40,015 bases of DNA from Schleiferilactobacillus perolens DSM 12744 (GCF_001435585.1 NZ_AZEC01000004.1:258964-298978); one strand, 5' to 3'. Positions 16,338 to 24,591 are shown, counted from the stretch's first letter. Notes: generated by a model from the sequence alone, not told the origin. A program made the numbers and translations.

Positions 16338-17495
16338 CTATTTTTTTGGCTGGTCGGTGAAATGGACAAATAAATCCGTATAGATCCGAATTGCATCCAA
16401 GTAATCTTGGACATCCACATTTTCATCCACTTGGTGACTGGTATCGTTACCAGGGCCGAAAACGGCAAAGGGGAAATCGTTGGGGATCATGGCAGCCGCG
16501 TCGGTGATGCCTGCCCCCGCTGTGACCTGTGCCGGCGCGTGCCCGTTCAATACGATAACTTCCTGTAATTGGGTAATCAGCGGATTATCTTCTGCACTCG
16601 CCCGGGCTGGTAAAGTTGAGCCGATTTCCAACGTAGCTTCAATGCCTTCGTCCTGGGCCTGGGTGACGGCATCCTGGAGCGCAGCGGCGAAGCGATCGTT
16701 ATTGGCAGTCGGCGTACTGCGAATATTTCCCCGGAAATAAGCTTGGTCGGGAATGATGTTAACTTGGACTCCGCCGCCAATTAAGGTCAGATTGTATGTG
16801 GCATGCCCCAGTTGGACATCTTCTTCAGCCGTTAAAGGTGCTGTCTTTTCACTCATCAATTGAGCTAACCGGAGCAGACCATTGATGGCATTTTTACCTA
16901 ATTGCGGTTCTGAACTGTGGGCAGCCAAGCCCTTGACGCGCGCAGTGAAATCAGAGATTCCTTTTTCACTGTGCCACATGGTGTGGACCCCAGTTGGTTC
17001 CGCAATCAGCAGGGCCGCCAGATCCTTGGTAAAACCAAGTTTGGCCAATTTGGCGGCACCACCGTTGTCCACTTCCTCGTTGACAGTGCCCATGAAGCGA
17101 ATACGGTTGGGCAATTCCTGGCCTGCCACATTGGTGAGAGCCACCACTAGCGCCGCCAAGCCAGATTTCATGTCACTGGCACCGCGGCCATAAAGCACAC
17201 CATCATGAATTTCGGCAGCAAATGGCGGGTATTGCCATGCTTTTTCATCGCCTGCTTTGACGACGTCCATATGGCCTGAAACCCCCAAGAGGGGGAGCGT
17301 ATCATCCGTCCCCAGGTCAAGAATGATATTTTCCCGGCCAGTGGCATAAGGGACGATTTGTTTATGAAAATATTGAGCCGTTCCTGAAGCCTCTACGAAT
17401 TCCCAAATACGATCTGCGACGGCTTCCTCTTGTTGCCCGACGGAGGGGATCCGGATCAGGTCCTGGAGGAAGGCAATAGCAGCTGAATTAGACAT
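16338..17495 (-). CDS. M20-family peptidase, ArgE/DapE type (probable succinyl-diaminopimelate desuccinylase)
   Basis: This is a cytosolic dizinc amidohydrolase of 385 residues. Metal and catalytic motifs are visible: SGHMDVV (His75, Asp77), GRGASDMKSG (Asp108) and TVNEEVDNGG (catalytic Glu140, metal Glu141), with the lid domain between. The pattern fits the DapE/ArgE/ACY1 group, and the name DapE is the usual one in lactobacilli. Substrate choice within the group cannot be proven from sequence. The frame is open upstream, but the ATG at 17495 is preceded by GAGGTGAT with good spacing and by no conserved residues. It is transcribed toward glmM, away from glmS. Confidence 0.85.
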   Translation of the reverse strand: MSNSAAIAFLQDLIRIPSVGQQEEAVADRIWEFVEASGTAQYFHKQIVPYATGRENIILDLGTDDTLPLLGVSGHMDVVKAGDEKAWQYPPFAAEIHDGVLYGRGASDMKSGLAALVVALTNVAGQELPNRIRFMGTVNEEVDNGGAAKLAKLGFTKDLAALLIAEPTGVHTMWHSEKGISDFTARVKGLAAHSSEPQLGKNAINGLLRLAQLMSEKTAPLTAEEDVQLGHATYNLTLIGGGVQVNIIPDQAYFRGNIRSTPTANNDRFAAALQDAVTQAQDEGIEATLEIGSTLPARASAEDNPLITQLQEVIVLNGHAPAQVTAGAGITDAAAMIPNDFPFAVFGPGNDTSHQVDENVDVQDYLDAIRIYTDLFVHFTDQPKK

Positions 17496-17541
17496 AAAAT
17501 CACCTCGTGGGTATCTTCTCATAAGCCGTATCAAAAGGCAA

Positions 17542-17584
17542 TGGTATAGACATATATACCAATAATGACGAAAACAGCATACCA
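17542..17584. promoter_or_regulatory. TGGTATA operator-like cluster upstream of glmS
   Basis: TGGTATA (17542-17548) and TATACCA (17555-17561) form a perfect 7-bp inverted repeat with a 6-bp spacer, and a further ATACCA lies at 17579-17584. The sequence TGGTATAGACA resembles the binding sites of GntR/HutC-type amino-sugar regulators (NagR). That match is from memory and the regulator gene is not in the window. Confidence 0.6.
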
Positions 17585-17598
17585 ATAACACAATTTTG

Positions 17599-17627
17599 TT
17601 GACAACAACGATTTTTGTACGTAATAT
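17599..17627 (+). promoter_or_regulatory. glmS promoter
   Basis: A perfect -35 TTGACA (17599-17604) and a -10 TAATAT (17622-17627) are separated by exactly 17 bp. The predicted leader is about 85 nt. Confidence 0.9.
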
Positions 17628-17661
17628 ACACCACAGACATCACGAATCAGCTCCCGGAATC

Positions 17662-17672
17662 TGTCTATACCA
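17662..17672. promoter_or_regulatory. Second TGGTATAGACA site downstream of the glmS promoter
   Basis: TGTCTATACCA (17662-17672) is the exact reverse complement of 17542-17552. It lies about 30 bases after the expected transcription start, so the two sites bracket the promoter. Confidence 0.6.
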
Positions 17673-17717
17673 AATGTTTAGGGCTGGTTCACCAATTATT
17701 TATCTGGAGGCTTATCT

Positions 17718-19529
17718 ATGTGCGGAATCGTCGGCGTTATTGGCGCCAAACCAGTGACAAACATTTTAATTAACGGTTTAGAAAAACTGGAATATCGGGG
17801 CTATGACTCAGCGGGTATTTTTGTGAATAGTACCCATACCCCTGCTCAAATGGTCAAGACGGTGGGGAAGATCGCTGCCTTGAAGGCTAAGCTGACCCCT
17901 GCCGTTGACGGGACGGTCGGCATTGGTCATACCCGCTGGGCGACCAATGGGGCACCGTCAGATGACAACGCCCACCCGCAATTCTCTGCGGACGATCGCT
18001 TCTATTTGGTGCACAATGGGGTCATTACCAACGCCCAGGCACTGAAGGATGAATATTTGCGTGATGTCCACTTCTCATCCCAAACGGACACTGAAGTCGT
18101 CGTGCAATTGGTGGCCAAATTTGTTCAAGATGGCGCAACTCCAACTGCCGCATTTTATCGAACGCTGGGTCTGCTCCAAGGGTCGTATGCCTTTGTCTTG
18201 GCCGATGCGGATGATCCGGAAACACTTTACGTTGCCAAAAATAAATCGCCATTATTAGTCGGCGTCGGTGATGGAGCCTACTACGTCGCCTCCGACGCCA
18301 TGGCTATGTTGAATGAAACCAAGCAGTTTATTGCTTTACAAGACGGTGATGTGGTGATCTTGCATCGTGATCGCATTACGATTACTGATTTAGACGGTGA
18401 TTTCGTGGAACGGCCCACATTTACGGCTAAACTAGATGCTGCAGACATTTCCAAAGGCACTTATCCATATTACATGTTGAAAGAAATCGATGAGCAGCCC
18501 GCTGTGATGCGGCGGGTGGTTGATGCTTACCTACCGGCTGATGGCAGTGTTGCTGTGAATCAAAGTTTGCTGCAGGCGTTAGACCAGGCTGACAAGTTGT
18601 ATATTGTGGCTGCCGGAACCAGCTATCATGCTGGTCTTGTCGGGGCACGCATTTTTGAAGAGATGGCCGGGCTGCCTGCGGAGGCATATCTGGCCAGCGA
18701 GTTTGGTTATCATATGCCGCTGTTGGCTAAACATCCTCTCTTCCTTTTACTTTCTCAAAGTGGTGAAACTGCCGATAGTCGGGAAGTCTTGGTGAATGTG
18801 AAGAAGCAGGGATATCCAGTTTTGACCATGACCAATACGGCCGGATCGACTTTGTCCCGGGAAGCAGATTACACGATGCTGTTGCATGCGGGACCGGAAA
18901 TTGCGGTGGCTTCAACAAAGGCCTACACTGCGCAGATTGCTGTCCAAGCGGTCCTGGCTAAGGCGTTGGGCGTTTTCCGCAAGCGGGAAGTGGCCAAGGA
19001 CTTCGATCTACGCCATGACTTAAGTATCGCCGCGGCGGGCATGCAAACATTGGTGGATGAGAAAGAACAGGTCAAGAATCTGGTGGCTCAATATATTCCA
19101 AATCAGCAACATGCCTTTTATATCGGCCGCGGTGAGGATTATCCACTGAGTCTGGAAGCTGCATTGAAGCTGAAGGAAGTATCGTATGTGCATACCGAGG
19201 GCTTTGCGGCTGGAGAATTGAAGCATGGGACGATTGCGTTGATCGAAGAGGACACGCCGGTGATGGCGTTCATCACCGATGATGTCACTGCGGCTCATAC
19301 TCGCAGCAATTTGCAGGAAACTGAAGCCCGCGGTGCTCACACAATGACGATTGTCAGTGAGCATTTGGCGCAACCGACTGATAACATCGTACTGCCGGAT
19401 ATTAATCCTTTGCTGAGTGCGTTAGTGGGGATCATTCCCGCACAATTAATTGCTTATTATGCGGCGTTAGGCAAAAAGTTGGACGTCGATAAGCCACGTA
19501 ATTTAGCAAAAAGTGTCACCGTGGAATAG
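17718..19529 (+). CDS. glmS: Glutamine-fructose-6-phosphate aminotransferase
   Basis: GlmS makes glucosamine-6-phosphate from fructose-6-phosphate and glutamine, the first committed step toward UDP-GlcNAc. The 603-residue protein begins MCGIVGVIG, with Cys2 as the nucleophile of the class II glutaminase domain (about 1-230). Two SIS sugar-isomerase domains follow (about 290-420 and 455-590). The C-terminus DKPRNLAKSVTVE is the conserved family ending. The start has GGAGG at 17706-17710. It has its own strong promoter, separate from glmM, and ends at a terminator. Confidence 0.98.
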   Translation: MCGIVGVIGAKPVTNILINGLEKLEYRGYDSAGIFVNSTHTPAQMVKTVGKIAALKAKLTPAVDGTVGIGHTRWATNGAPSDDNAHPQFSADDRFYLVHNGVITNAQALKDEYLRDVHFSSQTDTEVVVQLVAKFVQDGATPTAAFYRTLGLLQGSYAFVLADADDPETLYVAKNKSPLLVGVGDGAYYVASDAMAMLNETKQFIALQDGDVVILHRDRITITDLDGDFVERPTFTAKLDAADISKGTYPYYMLKEIDEQPAVMRRVVDAYLPADGSVAVNQSLLQALDQADKLYIVAAGTSYHAGLVGARIFEEMAGLPAEAYLASEFGYHMPLLAKHPLFLLLSQSGETADSREVLVNVKKQGYPVLTMTNTAGSTLSREADYTMLLHAGPEIAVASTKAYTAQIAVQAVLAKALGVFRKREVAKDFDLRHDLSIAAAGMQTLVDEKEQVKNLVAQYIPNQQHAFYIGRGEDYPLSLEAALKLKEVSYVHTEGFAAGELKHGTIALIEEDTPVMAFITDDVTAAHTRSNLQETEARGAHTMTIVSEHLAQPTDNIVLPDINPLLSALVGIIPAQLIAYYAALGKKLDVDKPRNLAKSVTVE

Positions 19530-19548
19530 AATCAATGTACTTGAAGTG

Positions 19549-19572
19549 AAGACACCTGCGGGTGTCTTTTTT
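19549..19572 (+). terminator. glmS terminator
   Basis: GACACC (19551-19556) and GGTGTC (19561-19566) enclose a TGCG loop, followed by a run of T. Confidence 0.9.
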
Positions 19573-19573
19573 G

Positions 19574-19601
19574 TTGTCCGTGGTCTAATATTTGATAAAA
19601 T
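19574..19601 (+). promoter_or_regulatory. Promoter of the methyltransferase gene
   Basis: TTGTCC (19574-19579) and TAAAAT (19596-19601) are spaced by 16 bp, 21 bp upstream of the start codon. Confidence 0.6.
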
Positions 19602-19622
19602 TAGCCAGAGGAGGCGACCCCG

Positions 19623-20405
19623 ATGAATTCTGAAGACCGGGACACGGCGGCGCAGTGGGATGATTTTGCGGCTGAATATTATGCCATGCAGCAAGCGGAC
19701 TCGCTCCCGTTAGCGAGTACCGTTGAGCAGTGGTTAAGTGCCCAGAAAATATTACCGGCGGCACAAGTATTAGACTTAGGCAGCGGAGCGGGGCGCTTTT
19801 CGCCTATGCTTGCCCAACACGCCCAACAACTCACGATTACCGATATTAGTGGCGAAATGCTTGATTTCGCCCAATTAGAGCTGCACCGCCAAGGATTAAC
19901 GGCAACTACTGTACAACTGCCTTGGGATGAATTTTATCGTCAACCAAGGCATCAATACGATGTTATCTTTGCCCACATGGCGCCATTTTTACAGGTTGAT
20001 GATTTTCCGCGATTGGCTGCATTGCTTACCCCCACCGGCGTGTTTGTCCTCAGTCGGATCGTGGGTCGGACAGATGCGATCTTTGACCAATTTTTGGCCG
20101 CTTTTCCGACGTTACGTGTGGATTATGTGGTGGAATCACCGGATATTTTGCAGCAATGGCAAACAAAAGGCCGTCAAGACGGTTGGTCTCAACGGCACAC
20201 ACAATTGACGTTTGATTATTCGGAAGAGATCGATCGGGACTTCTTACATGACGAATTGGCGCCATTACTGACTGTCAGTCAACAGAACGATCTGTTGGTG
20301 ATGCTGGATCGGATCTTTCAACGTCGGGCGACCATCATGACACATAAAACATTGACCCTGGGAATAGTGGCATTTACGCTTACAGGAGGTCATTTCCGGC
20401 TTTGA
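19623..20405 (+). CDS. Class I SAM-dependent methyltransferase
   Basis: The 260-residue protein has motif I VLDLGSGAGRF (49-59), followed by ITDISGEMLDFAQ, which binds the ribose of S-adenosylmethionine. This is the ordinary class I Rossmann methyltransferase layout. The early QWDDFAAEYY resembles small-molecule or tRNA methyltransferases, but the substrate cannot be named. The start is ATG with GAGGAGG upstream. The 3' end overlaps the convergent dsdA coding region by 26 bp, so no terminator lies between them. Confidence 0.85.
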   Translation: MNSEDRDTAAQWDDFAAEYYAMQQADSLPLASTVEQWLSAQKILPAAQVLDLGSGAGRFSPMLAQHAQQLTITDISGEMLDFAQLELHRQGLTATTVQLPWDEFYRQPRHQYDVIFAHMAPFLQVDDFPRLAALLTPTGVFVLSRIVGRTDAIFDQFLAAFPTLRVDYVVESPDILQQWQTKGRQDGWSQRHTQLTFDYSEEIDRDFLHDELAPLLTVSQQNDLLVMLDRIFQRRATIMTHKTLTLGIVAFTLTGGHFRL

Positions 20406-21681
20406 TGTAGTCGGCCATTTCGTCTTTAGGCACCATACTTCCACCGGTTGCCCAAATAATATGGGTCGCGCTAGCCACGGGGTAGCCTAATTTTTGCAGT
20501 GCCGGGAAGGATTGCTCCAGGATGGCCAGACCGCCTGCTGCTGAGGGCTCGACATTGTGGTGTTCTTGATCGGTGAGGCGTGCCGTCCAGCGCATCATAT
20601 CATCATCGGGAAAAGTGCACGAGCCCAGAAGCAATGTGTCCATGACCCGACCGGCTAACCGCGATGGCCGGGGCACGGCTAAACCGTCTGCGGCCGTTTT
20701 GCCGTCAATGCCTAAGTCGTATACATCAATTTTTTCCTGCAAACCGCTGATCATGCCAATGGTGACAGAAGGCATGTGGGTCGGTTCGGCAAAGATGCCA
20801 TGGATGTTGTCCCCGAGAACCGTTTTTAGTCCAAAAGTGACACCGCCGGGAGAGCCGCCCACGCCAGCTGGCAGATAGACAAACACTGGGTGATCGCGGT
20901 CCAGCGGAATACCAGCGTCCTTCAACTGCTTTTGCAAGCGGATCGCGGCGACGGCATAACCGACGAAAAGATCTGTTGAACCTTCGTCATCAATAAAATA
21001 TGTGTCGGGTTCACTTTCTGCTTTCTTCCGGCCGGCAGTAATCGCAGTGGTAAAATCGGCGTCGTATTCCACGACATTGACGCCATTAGCGCGTAACTTG
21101 TCTTTTTTCCATTGTCGTGCGTCAGCGGACATGTGCACAGTAGTGCGGAAACCCAATGTTGCTGCCATGATGCCGATGCTGAGGCCCAAATTACCGGTGG
21201 ATCCCACAGCAATTTCGTATTTTGAAAAAATCCGTTTATACAGCGGACTGTTCAAAATACGGTAATCATCCGTGTAGGCTAAATCGCCATCGCGCTGGGC
21301 CACGGTCTCCGCAAACTTGAGCACTTCATAAATACCGCCTCGGGATTTGATCGAACCAGAGACTGGTAATTCACTATCGGCTTTCATATACAGCCGACCC
21401 GGGAAAGGCGTGCGGGTATCTTTTGCAATTTGTTTTTCCAGATGAGGGAGTCGATAAATTGGTGATTCAATGATACCCTGAGTGGCTGCTGTTTCTGGGA
21501 ATACTTCCGCCAAATAGGGGGCAAAACGATGCCAACGAGCCTCGGCATCAAATACATCTTCAACCCGCAATGCGGAATCCACACGGGGCTGACCATAATG
21601 GGGGTTAGCCCAAAAAGTTGGTGTTTCTTTTGCGTAAGGAGCGAGCGCCGGATATTGCGCCAGCAGTTCTTGTTTATCCAA
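20380..21681 (-). CDS. dsdA: D-serine dehydratase (D-serine ammonia-lyase)
   Basis: This PLP enzyme deaminates D-serine to pyruvate and ammonia. The 433 residues carry the PLP lysine in SGSIKSRGG (Lys112), the glycine-rich phosphate loop VGSTGNLGLSIGI, and PAGVGGSPGGVTFGLK, all typical of the DsdA subgroup of fold-type II enzymes. The opening LLAQYPALAPYAKETPTFWANP matches the family N-terminus. The frame is open to an ATG at 21747, but that region is a palindrome overlapping the promoter. The TTG at 21681, with GAGGT 7 bases upstream, fits the family length better. A higher start remains possible. Confidence 0.92.
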   Translation of the reverse strand: MDKQELLAQYPALAPYAKETPTFWANPHYGQPRVDSALRVEDVFDAEARWHRFAPYLAEVFPETAATQGIIESPIYRLPHLEKQIAKDTRTPFPGRLYMKADSELPVSGSIKSRGGIYEVLKFAETVAQRDGDLAYTDDYRILNSPLYKRIFSKYEIAVGSTGNLGLSIGIMAATLGFRTTVHMSADARQWKKDKLRANGVNVVEYDADFTTAITAGRKKAESEPDTYFIDDEGSTDLFVGYAVAAIRLQKQLKDAGIPLDRDHPVFVYLPAGVGGSPGGVTFGLKTVLGDNIHGIFAEPTHMPSVTIGMISGLQEKIDVYDLGIDGKTAADGLAVPRPSRLAGRVMDTLLLGSCTFPDDDMMRWTARLTDQEHHNVEPSAAGGLAILEQSFPALQKLGYPVASATHIIWATGGSMVPKDEMADYIKAGNDLL

Positions 21682-21710
21682 AATTGTGACCTCACTTTTT
21701 AATTTAGAGA

Positions 21711-21773
21711 TGATATCGTGACCCATTTGAGATGGGTGAAATATCATACCGCAAGCTATACAAATGGTTGAAC
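21711..21773 (-). promoter_or_regulatory. dsdA promoter overlapped by a two-part palindrome
   Basis: On the minus strand TTCAAC (21773-21768) and TATGAT (21749-21744) are spaced by 18 bp. The inverted repeat TGATAT (21711-21716) / ATATCA (21741-21746) with the inner ACCCAT (21721-21726) / ATGGGT (21732-21737) overlaps the -10 and the transcription start. It is a good candidate operator. Confidence 0.65.
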
Positions 21774-21780
21774 GGTATAA

Positions 21781-22422
21781 TTATTGCTTCCATTCTAGCT
21801 GAATATGGCCCCACGGTAAATCCTGCCAATCCGCGGTGCTGTATTTTTCCTTCTCTACCGCCACGATTAACGCATGAAAATTTTGATAACTGCGCAGTGT
21901 GAAGTTCGGTAGTGCTGCCAATAGTTGTTTTTGCGCAGTTTGATAGTTAGTCGGCAAAGATACACCGAACCGCTTAAAGAAGCGCCGAGTGTAAGTATCG
22001 ATAATCATTGTTGGCACACTCAGCACATACAATAGGATATCATCGGCCGTTTCTTCGCCAATCCCCTTGAGGGCGACCAATTCCTCCCTGGTCTGCCGGG
22101 GATCTTGGCGGCGCAGCAGGGTGAGATCATCATTGTAGTTGGCCAGCCAGTCCAGCATTGCTTCGATGGTGACCACTTTACGGGTATAAAAACCGGCGGG
22201 CCGGATGAGGGTACCAAGTTGGTCGGTGGTCAGCTGGCGCATATTGGCTGGCCAGAATTCTGTTTGGTTAAATAAAGCGGCAATCGCCTTGTCGACATTC
22301 CGCCAATTGGTGTTTTGGATTAAAATACTGCCAAAGATTATTTCCCAATCCGATCGTCCCGGCCACCAGCCTTGGTCGCCGTAGTGGTCGAAGAGCATGT
22401 TGTATAGTTGTCGCAGTTGCAT
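21781..22422 (-). CDS. HhH-GPD DNA glycosylase, MagIII/endonuclease III-like without FeS cluster
   Basis: This is a base excision repair glycosylase of the helix-hairpin-helix-GPD superfamily, 213 residues. The N-terminal GWWPGRSDWEIIFGSILIQN (18-37) with NTNWRNVDKAI is characteristic of the MagIII (3-methyladenine glycosylase) branch. The HhH is at about 116-130 (LVALKGIGEETADDIL) and the catalytic aspartate is Asp142 in IIDTYTRR. The endonuclease III lysine is replaced by Glu (GIGEETAD), and there is no four-cysteine FeS motif. This suggests monofunctional alkyl-base glycosylase activity. The start is ATG with a good AAGGAG upstream. Confidence 0.8.
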   Translation of the reverse strand: MQLRQLYNMLFDHYGDQGWWPGRSDWEIIFGSILIQNTNWRNVDKAIAALFNQTEFWPANMRQLTTDQLGTLIRPAGFYTRKVVTIEAMLDWLANYNDDLTLLRRQDPRQTREELVALKGIGEETADDILLYVLSVPTMIIDTYTRRFFKRFGVSLPTNYQTAQKQLLAALPNFTLRSYQNFHALIVAVEKEKYSTADWQDLPWGHIQLEWKQ

Positions 22423-22567
22423 GGAAGGCTCCTTTCGAGAGGCGTATATGGGTTTATTTTAGCGCATTAAGAAGGGGAGGGTGAACCGTTGTGTCTTCTA
22501 AACGGTAGGGGCTAGTTTCCCGAAACGGGCAAAGCCGAGTGGAAGCTAGGGGATGAGTCTCTCGCCA

Positions 22568-22690
22568 TAAACGGGCTCCGCGCCCCAGGCCCCTCGCGCT
22601 AAGCCCGTCCTGGTCAAAATCCCCAAGACCGGGGGATTGTGCCCAGGCCGTTCTTAGCGGTCGGGGCCTACCCGGGGCGCTCCGCCCTCT
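22568..22690. repeat. Large palindromic repeat, family B copy 3
   Basis: This is about 94 percent identical by eye to 12721-12843 in the same orientation relative to the downstream gene, with seven differences over 123 bp, and has the same nested stems. It stops six bases before the yebC -35 box. Immediately upstream there is a possible remnant of a further member. Confidence 0.85.
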
Positions 22691-22695
22691 GCCTC

Positions 22696-22724
22696 TTGCA
22701 CGTCTCATGTGATTTTGGTAATAT
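22696..22724 (+). promoter_or_regulatory. yebC promoter
   Basis: TTGCAC (22696-22701) and TAATAT (22719-22724) are separated by 17 bp. Confidence 0.8.
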
Positions 22725-22777
22725 CTATTGTGTTTGCGTGTACAATTTTTGATTTAAACGAAAGAAGGACAAATAGA

Positions 22778-23512
22778 ATGTCAGGACATTCCAAATGGCA
22801 TAACATTCAAGGGCGTAAGAACGCCCAAGATGCTAAGCGCGGCAAAATTTTCCAAAAACTCTCCCGTGAGTTATTTATGGCTGCAAAGAGTGGAGGCCCT
22901 GACCCCGACGGTAACCCCTCATTGCGGTTAGTCATGGATAAGGCCCGTGCTGCCAACATGCCCAAGGACAATATTAAACGGGCATTGGACAAAGCGGCCG
23001 GCAATGATGACACCCACTATGATGAAGTGACTTATGAAGGCTATGGCGCCGGCGGTGTTCCTGTGTTGGTTGAGGCATTGACTGACAACAAGAATCGAAC
23101 CGCTTCTGATGTGCGGGTGGCTTTCACTCGGCACGGCGGTGCGCTGGGGGCAGCTGGTTCGGTTTCTTATTTGTTTGATCGGAAGGGCTATATTGTCATC
23201 GACCGGTCCACGACGGATGCCGATGAAGATCAGATTTTAGAAGATGTCATGGAAGCCGGCGGTGAAGATTTACAGACTTCCGATGAAGCTTATGAAATTT
23301 ATACAGATCCCAAAGATTTCACGACTGTGCGTGATTCTCTGGAGAAACAGGGCTACAAATTGGCAGATGCAGAATTAACGATGATTCCCCAAAACTTAAC
23401 GCCAATTCCTGACGAAAAGCTGGAGAAATTTCAAAATATGATTGATGCGCTGGAAGACAACGATGACGTGTCTGAAGTGTATTACGCAGCTGACTTACCA
23501 GACGAAGATTAA
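22778..23512 (+). CDS. YebC/PmpR family protein
   Basis: The 244-residue protein begins [23 protein letters not shown], the hallmark of the YebC family. [26 protein letters not shown] and [22 protein letters not shown] follow, then an acidic C-terminus. Members are described as transcription regulators and, more recently, as factors that help ribosomes through proline stretches. The frame is open upstream to 22709, but the conserved start ATG at 22778 has AGAAGGA 8 bases upstream. It stands alone between its promoter and a hairpin terminator. Confidence 0.95.
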   Translation: MSGHSKWHNIQGRKNAQDAKRGKIFQKLSRELFMAAKSGGPDPDGNPSLRLVMDKARAANMPKDNIKRALDKAAGNDDTHYDEVTYEGYGAGGVPVLVEALTDNKNRTASDVRVAFTRHGGALGAAGSVSYLFDRKGYIVIDRSTTDADEDQILEDVMEAGGEDLQTSDEAYEIYTDPKDFTTVRDSLEKQGYKLADAELTMIPQNLTPIPDEKLEKFQNMIDALEDNDDVSEVYYAADLPDED

Positions 23513-23528
23513 TTTAATTTGTGGGTAA

Positions 23529-23573
23529 AAATACCACCAGGCGACAGTGAATACGTGTCGACTGGTGGTATTT
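23529..23573. terminator. Terminator between yebC and the small GNAT gene
   Basis: AATACCACCAG (23530-23540) pairs with CTGGTGGTATT (23562-23572), with an inner GACA/TGTC stem. The U tract is better for minus-strand transcripts (five T) than for yebC, so it probably serves both. Confidence 0.75.
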
Positions 23574-23584
23574 ATTTGGCCTGA

Positions 23585-23863
23585 TCAGGCTTTTACATCC
23601 GCATATTGTTCAGGATGCTTCATGAATTGGGTGCGGGCATAGGTGCAAAGCGGCTTCACTTTAATACCACGCTCACGGGCGGCGCCGACCGCAGTATCCA
23701 GCAATTCTTTTGCAATTCCTTTTCCCCGTTGATCGCCGCGGACGAAGGTATGGTCAATGACCCAAGTCTTATTATCATCAATCGCCTGATACGTCAGCTC
23801 GGCCATCAAATCACCTGCCAAGTCGTTGGTAAAGAAACGGCCAGGTTCTTCAATAAAGTGCAC
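23585..23863 (-). CDS. Small GNAT-like acetyltransferase (YjdJ/COG2388 type)
   Basis: This 92-residue protein is a minimal GNAT fold. It begins HFIEEPGRFF, continues MAELTYQ and IDHTFV, and has the acetyl-CoA loop RGDQRGKGIAKELL, then VKPLCTYARTQFMKHPEQYADV, the conserved ending of the COG2388 group. The longer open frame to 23983 begins with non-conserved hydrophobic residues. GTG 23863 with AGAGGAG upstream gives the family start and length. The substrate is unknown. It is divergent from dut. Confidence 0.85.
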   Translation of the reverse strand: MHFIEEPGRFFTNDLAGDLMAELTYQAIDDNKTWVIDHTFVRGDQRGKGIAKELLDTAVGAARERGIKVKPLCTYARTQFMKHPEQYADVKA

Positions 23864-23896
23864 ATCTATCACTCCTCTCATGGGTGCTCCATCGTT

Positions 23897-23925
23897 AATG
23901 TACATGAGTGGCGCAAGCAGTGCAA
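23897..23925 (-). promoter_or_regulatory. Promoter of the small GNAT gene
   Basis: On the minus strand TTGCAC (23925-23920) and TACATT (23902-23897) are spaced by 17 bp, with TG before the -10. Confidence 0.65.
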
Positions 23926-23984
23926 GTAATCTGTATTCAATGTTAAAATGTAATAATGCATAAAGGTTGAAAAGAGGACACATG

Positions 23985-24527
23985 ATGGAAAAAAAACGCG
24001 GGTTTGCGGTAGTTCACCGTTTTTCTGAAGCAAACTTGACCCTGCCCAAACGGTCGACTGCCCACTCGGCTGGTTATGATTTTAGTGCCGCCGAGGATTT
24101 TTTGTTACCAACAATTTGGCGGATGAATTTTGTGCGATTATTTCGCCTAATTCGTAACGAGCACACTTTGGTGAATCGGGATTATGAACAAGCCGAAGAA
24201 GTGTTGAAGCCGTATCTTGTTCCCACTGGGATTAAAGCCTATATGGAAGACGATGAGTTTTTGATGCTGGCCAATCGTTCCAGCAATCCGCTTAAACGCG
24301 GGTTGGTACTGCCCAACGGGGTCGGTGTCATTGACGCCGATTATTACAACAATCCGAGCAATGAAGGGGAGATTTTCTTCCAGCTCGTCAATTTCGGCGT
24401 GCGGGATGTCGTGATTCATAAGGGTGATCATATTGGTCAGGGCATTTTCATGCCGTATTTGCTGGCGGACGGCGATGATGGCACTGGTGATAGAAGACAG
24501 GGCGGGTTTGGTTCTTCCGACCGATGA
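23985..24527 (+). CDS. dut: dUTP diphosphatase
   Basis: This enzyme hydrolyses dUTP to dUMP, keeping uracil out of DNA and supplying dTMP synthesis. The 180-residue trimeric-type protein has motif 1 SAGYDF near 27-32, motif 2 ANRSSNPLKRGLVLPNGVGV, motif 3 IDADYYNNPSNEG, motif 4 GDHIGQGIF and motif 5 RQGGFGSSDR at the C-terminus. An extra segment (about 45-75) between motifs 1 and 2 is typical of lactobacillar and some phage dUTPases. Two adjacent ATGs occur; the second (23985) is better spaced from AGAGGA. radA follows after 64 bp. Confidence 0.94.
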   Translation: MEKKRGFAVVHRFSEANLTLPKRSTAHSAGYDFSAAEDFLLPTIWRMNFVRLFRLIRNEHTLVNRDYEQAEEVLKPYLVPTGIKAYMEDDEFLMLANRSSNPLKRGLVLPNGVGVIDADYYNNPSNEGEIFFQLVNFGVRDVVIHKGDHIGQGIFMPYLLADGDDGTGDRRQGGFGSSDR

Positions 24528-24591
24528 CGGCAACGATAAAAACCTGCATAATTTAATATTAACCAAGTGAGTATGAAGGGGGAGTGCCAGT

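Larger units (their letters stand above)
22423..22777. other. 355-bp intergenic region with repeat and yebC promoter
   Basis: It contains no credible gene. After a short A/G-rich stretch there is a small hairpin TTTCCCG/CGGGCAAA (22517-22533) and a segment GAAGCTAGGG (22542-22551) resembling the inside of the 55-173 palindrome. The 123-bp family B repeat (22568-22690), the yebC promoter (22696-22724) and its short leader follow. Confidence 0.8.

Noticed and set aside
17496-17591. N-terminal extension of the M20 peptidase with a hydrophobic, signal-like sequence
   Set aside because: The frame is open by chance; the strong ribosome binding site and conserved residues start at 17495, and the extension overlaps the glmS operator region.
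17628-17717. Possible glmS ribozyme in the glmS leader
   Set aside because: The leader from the predicted start is only about 85 nt, shorter than the ribozyme, and shows none of its conserved core; upstream sequence is occupied by operator-like repeats.
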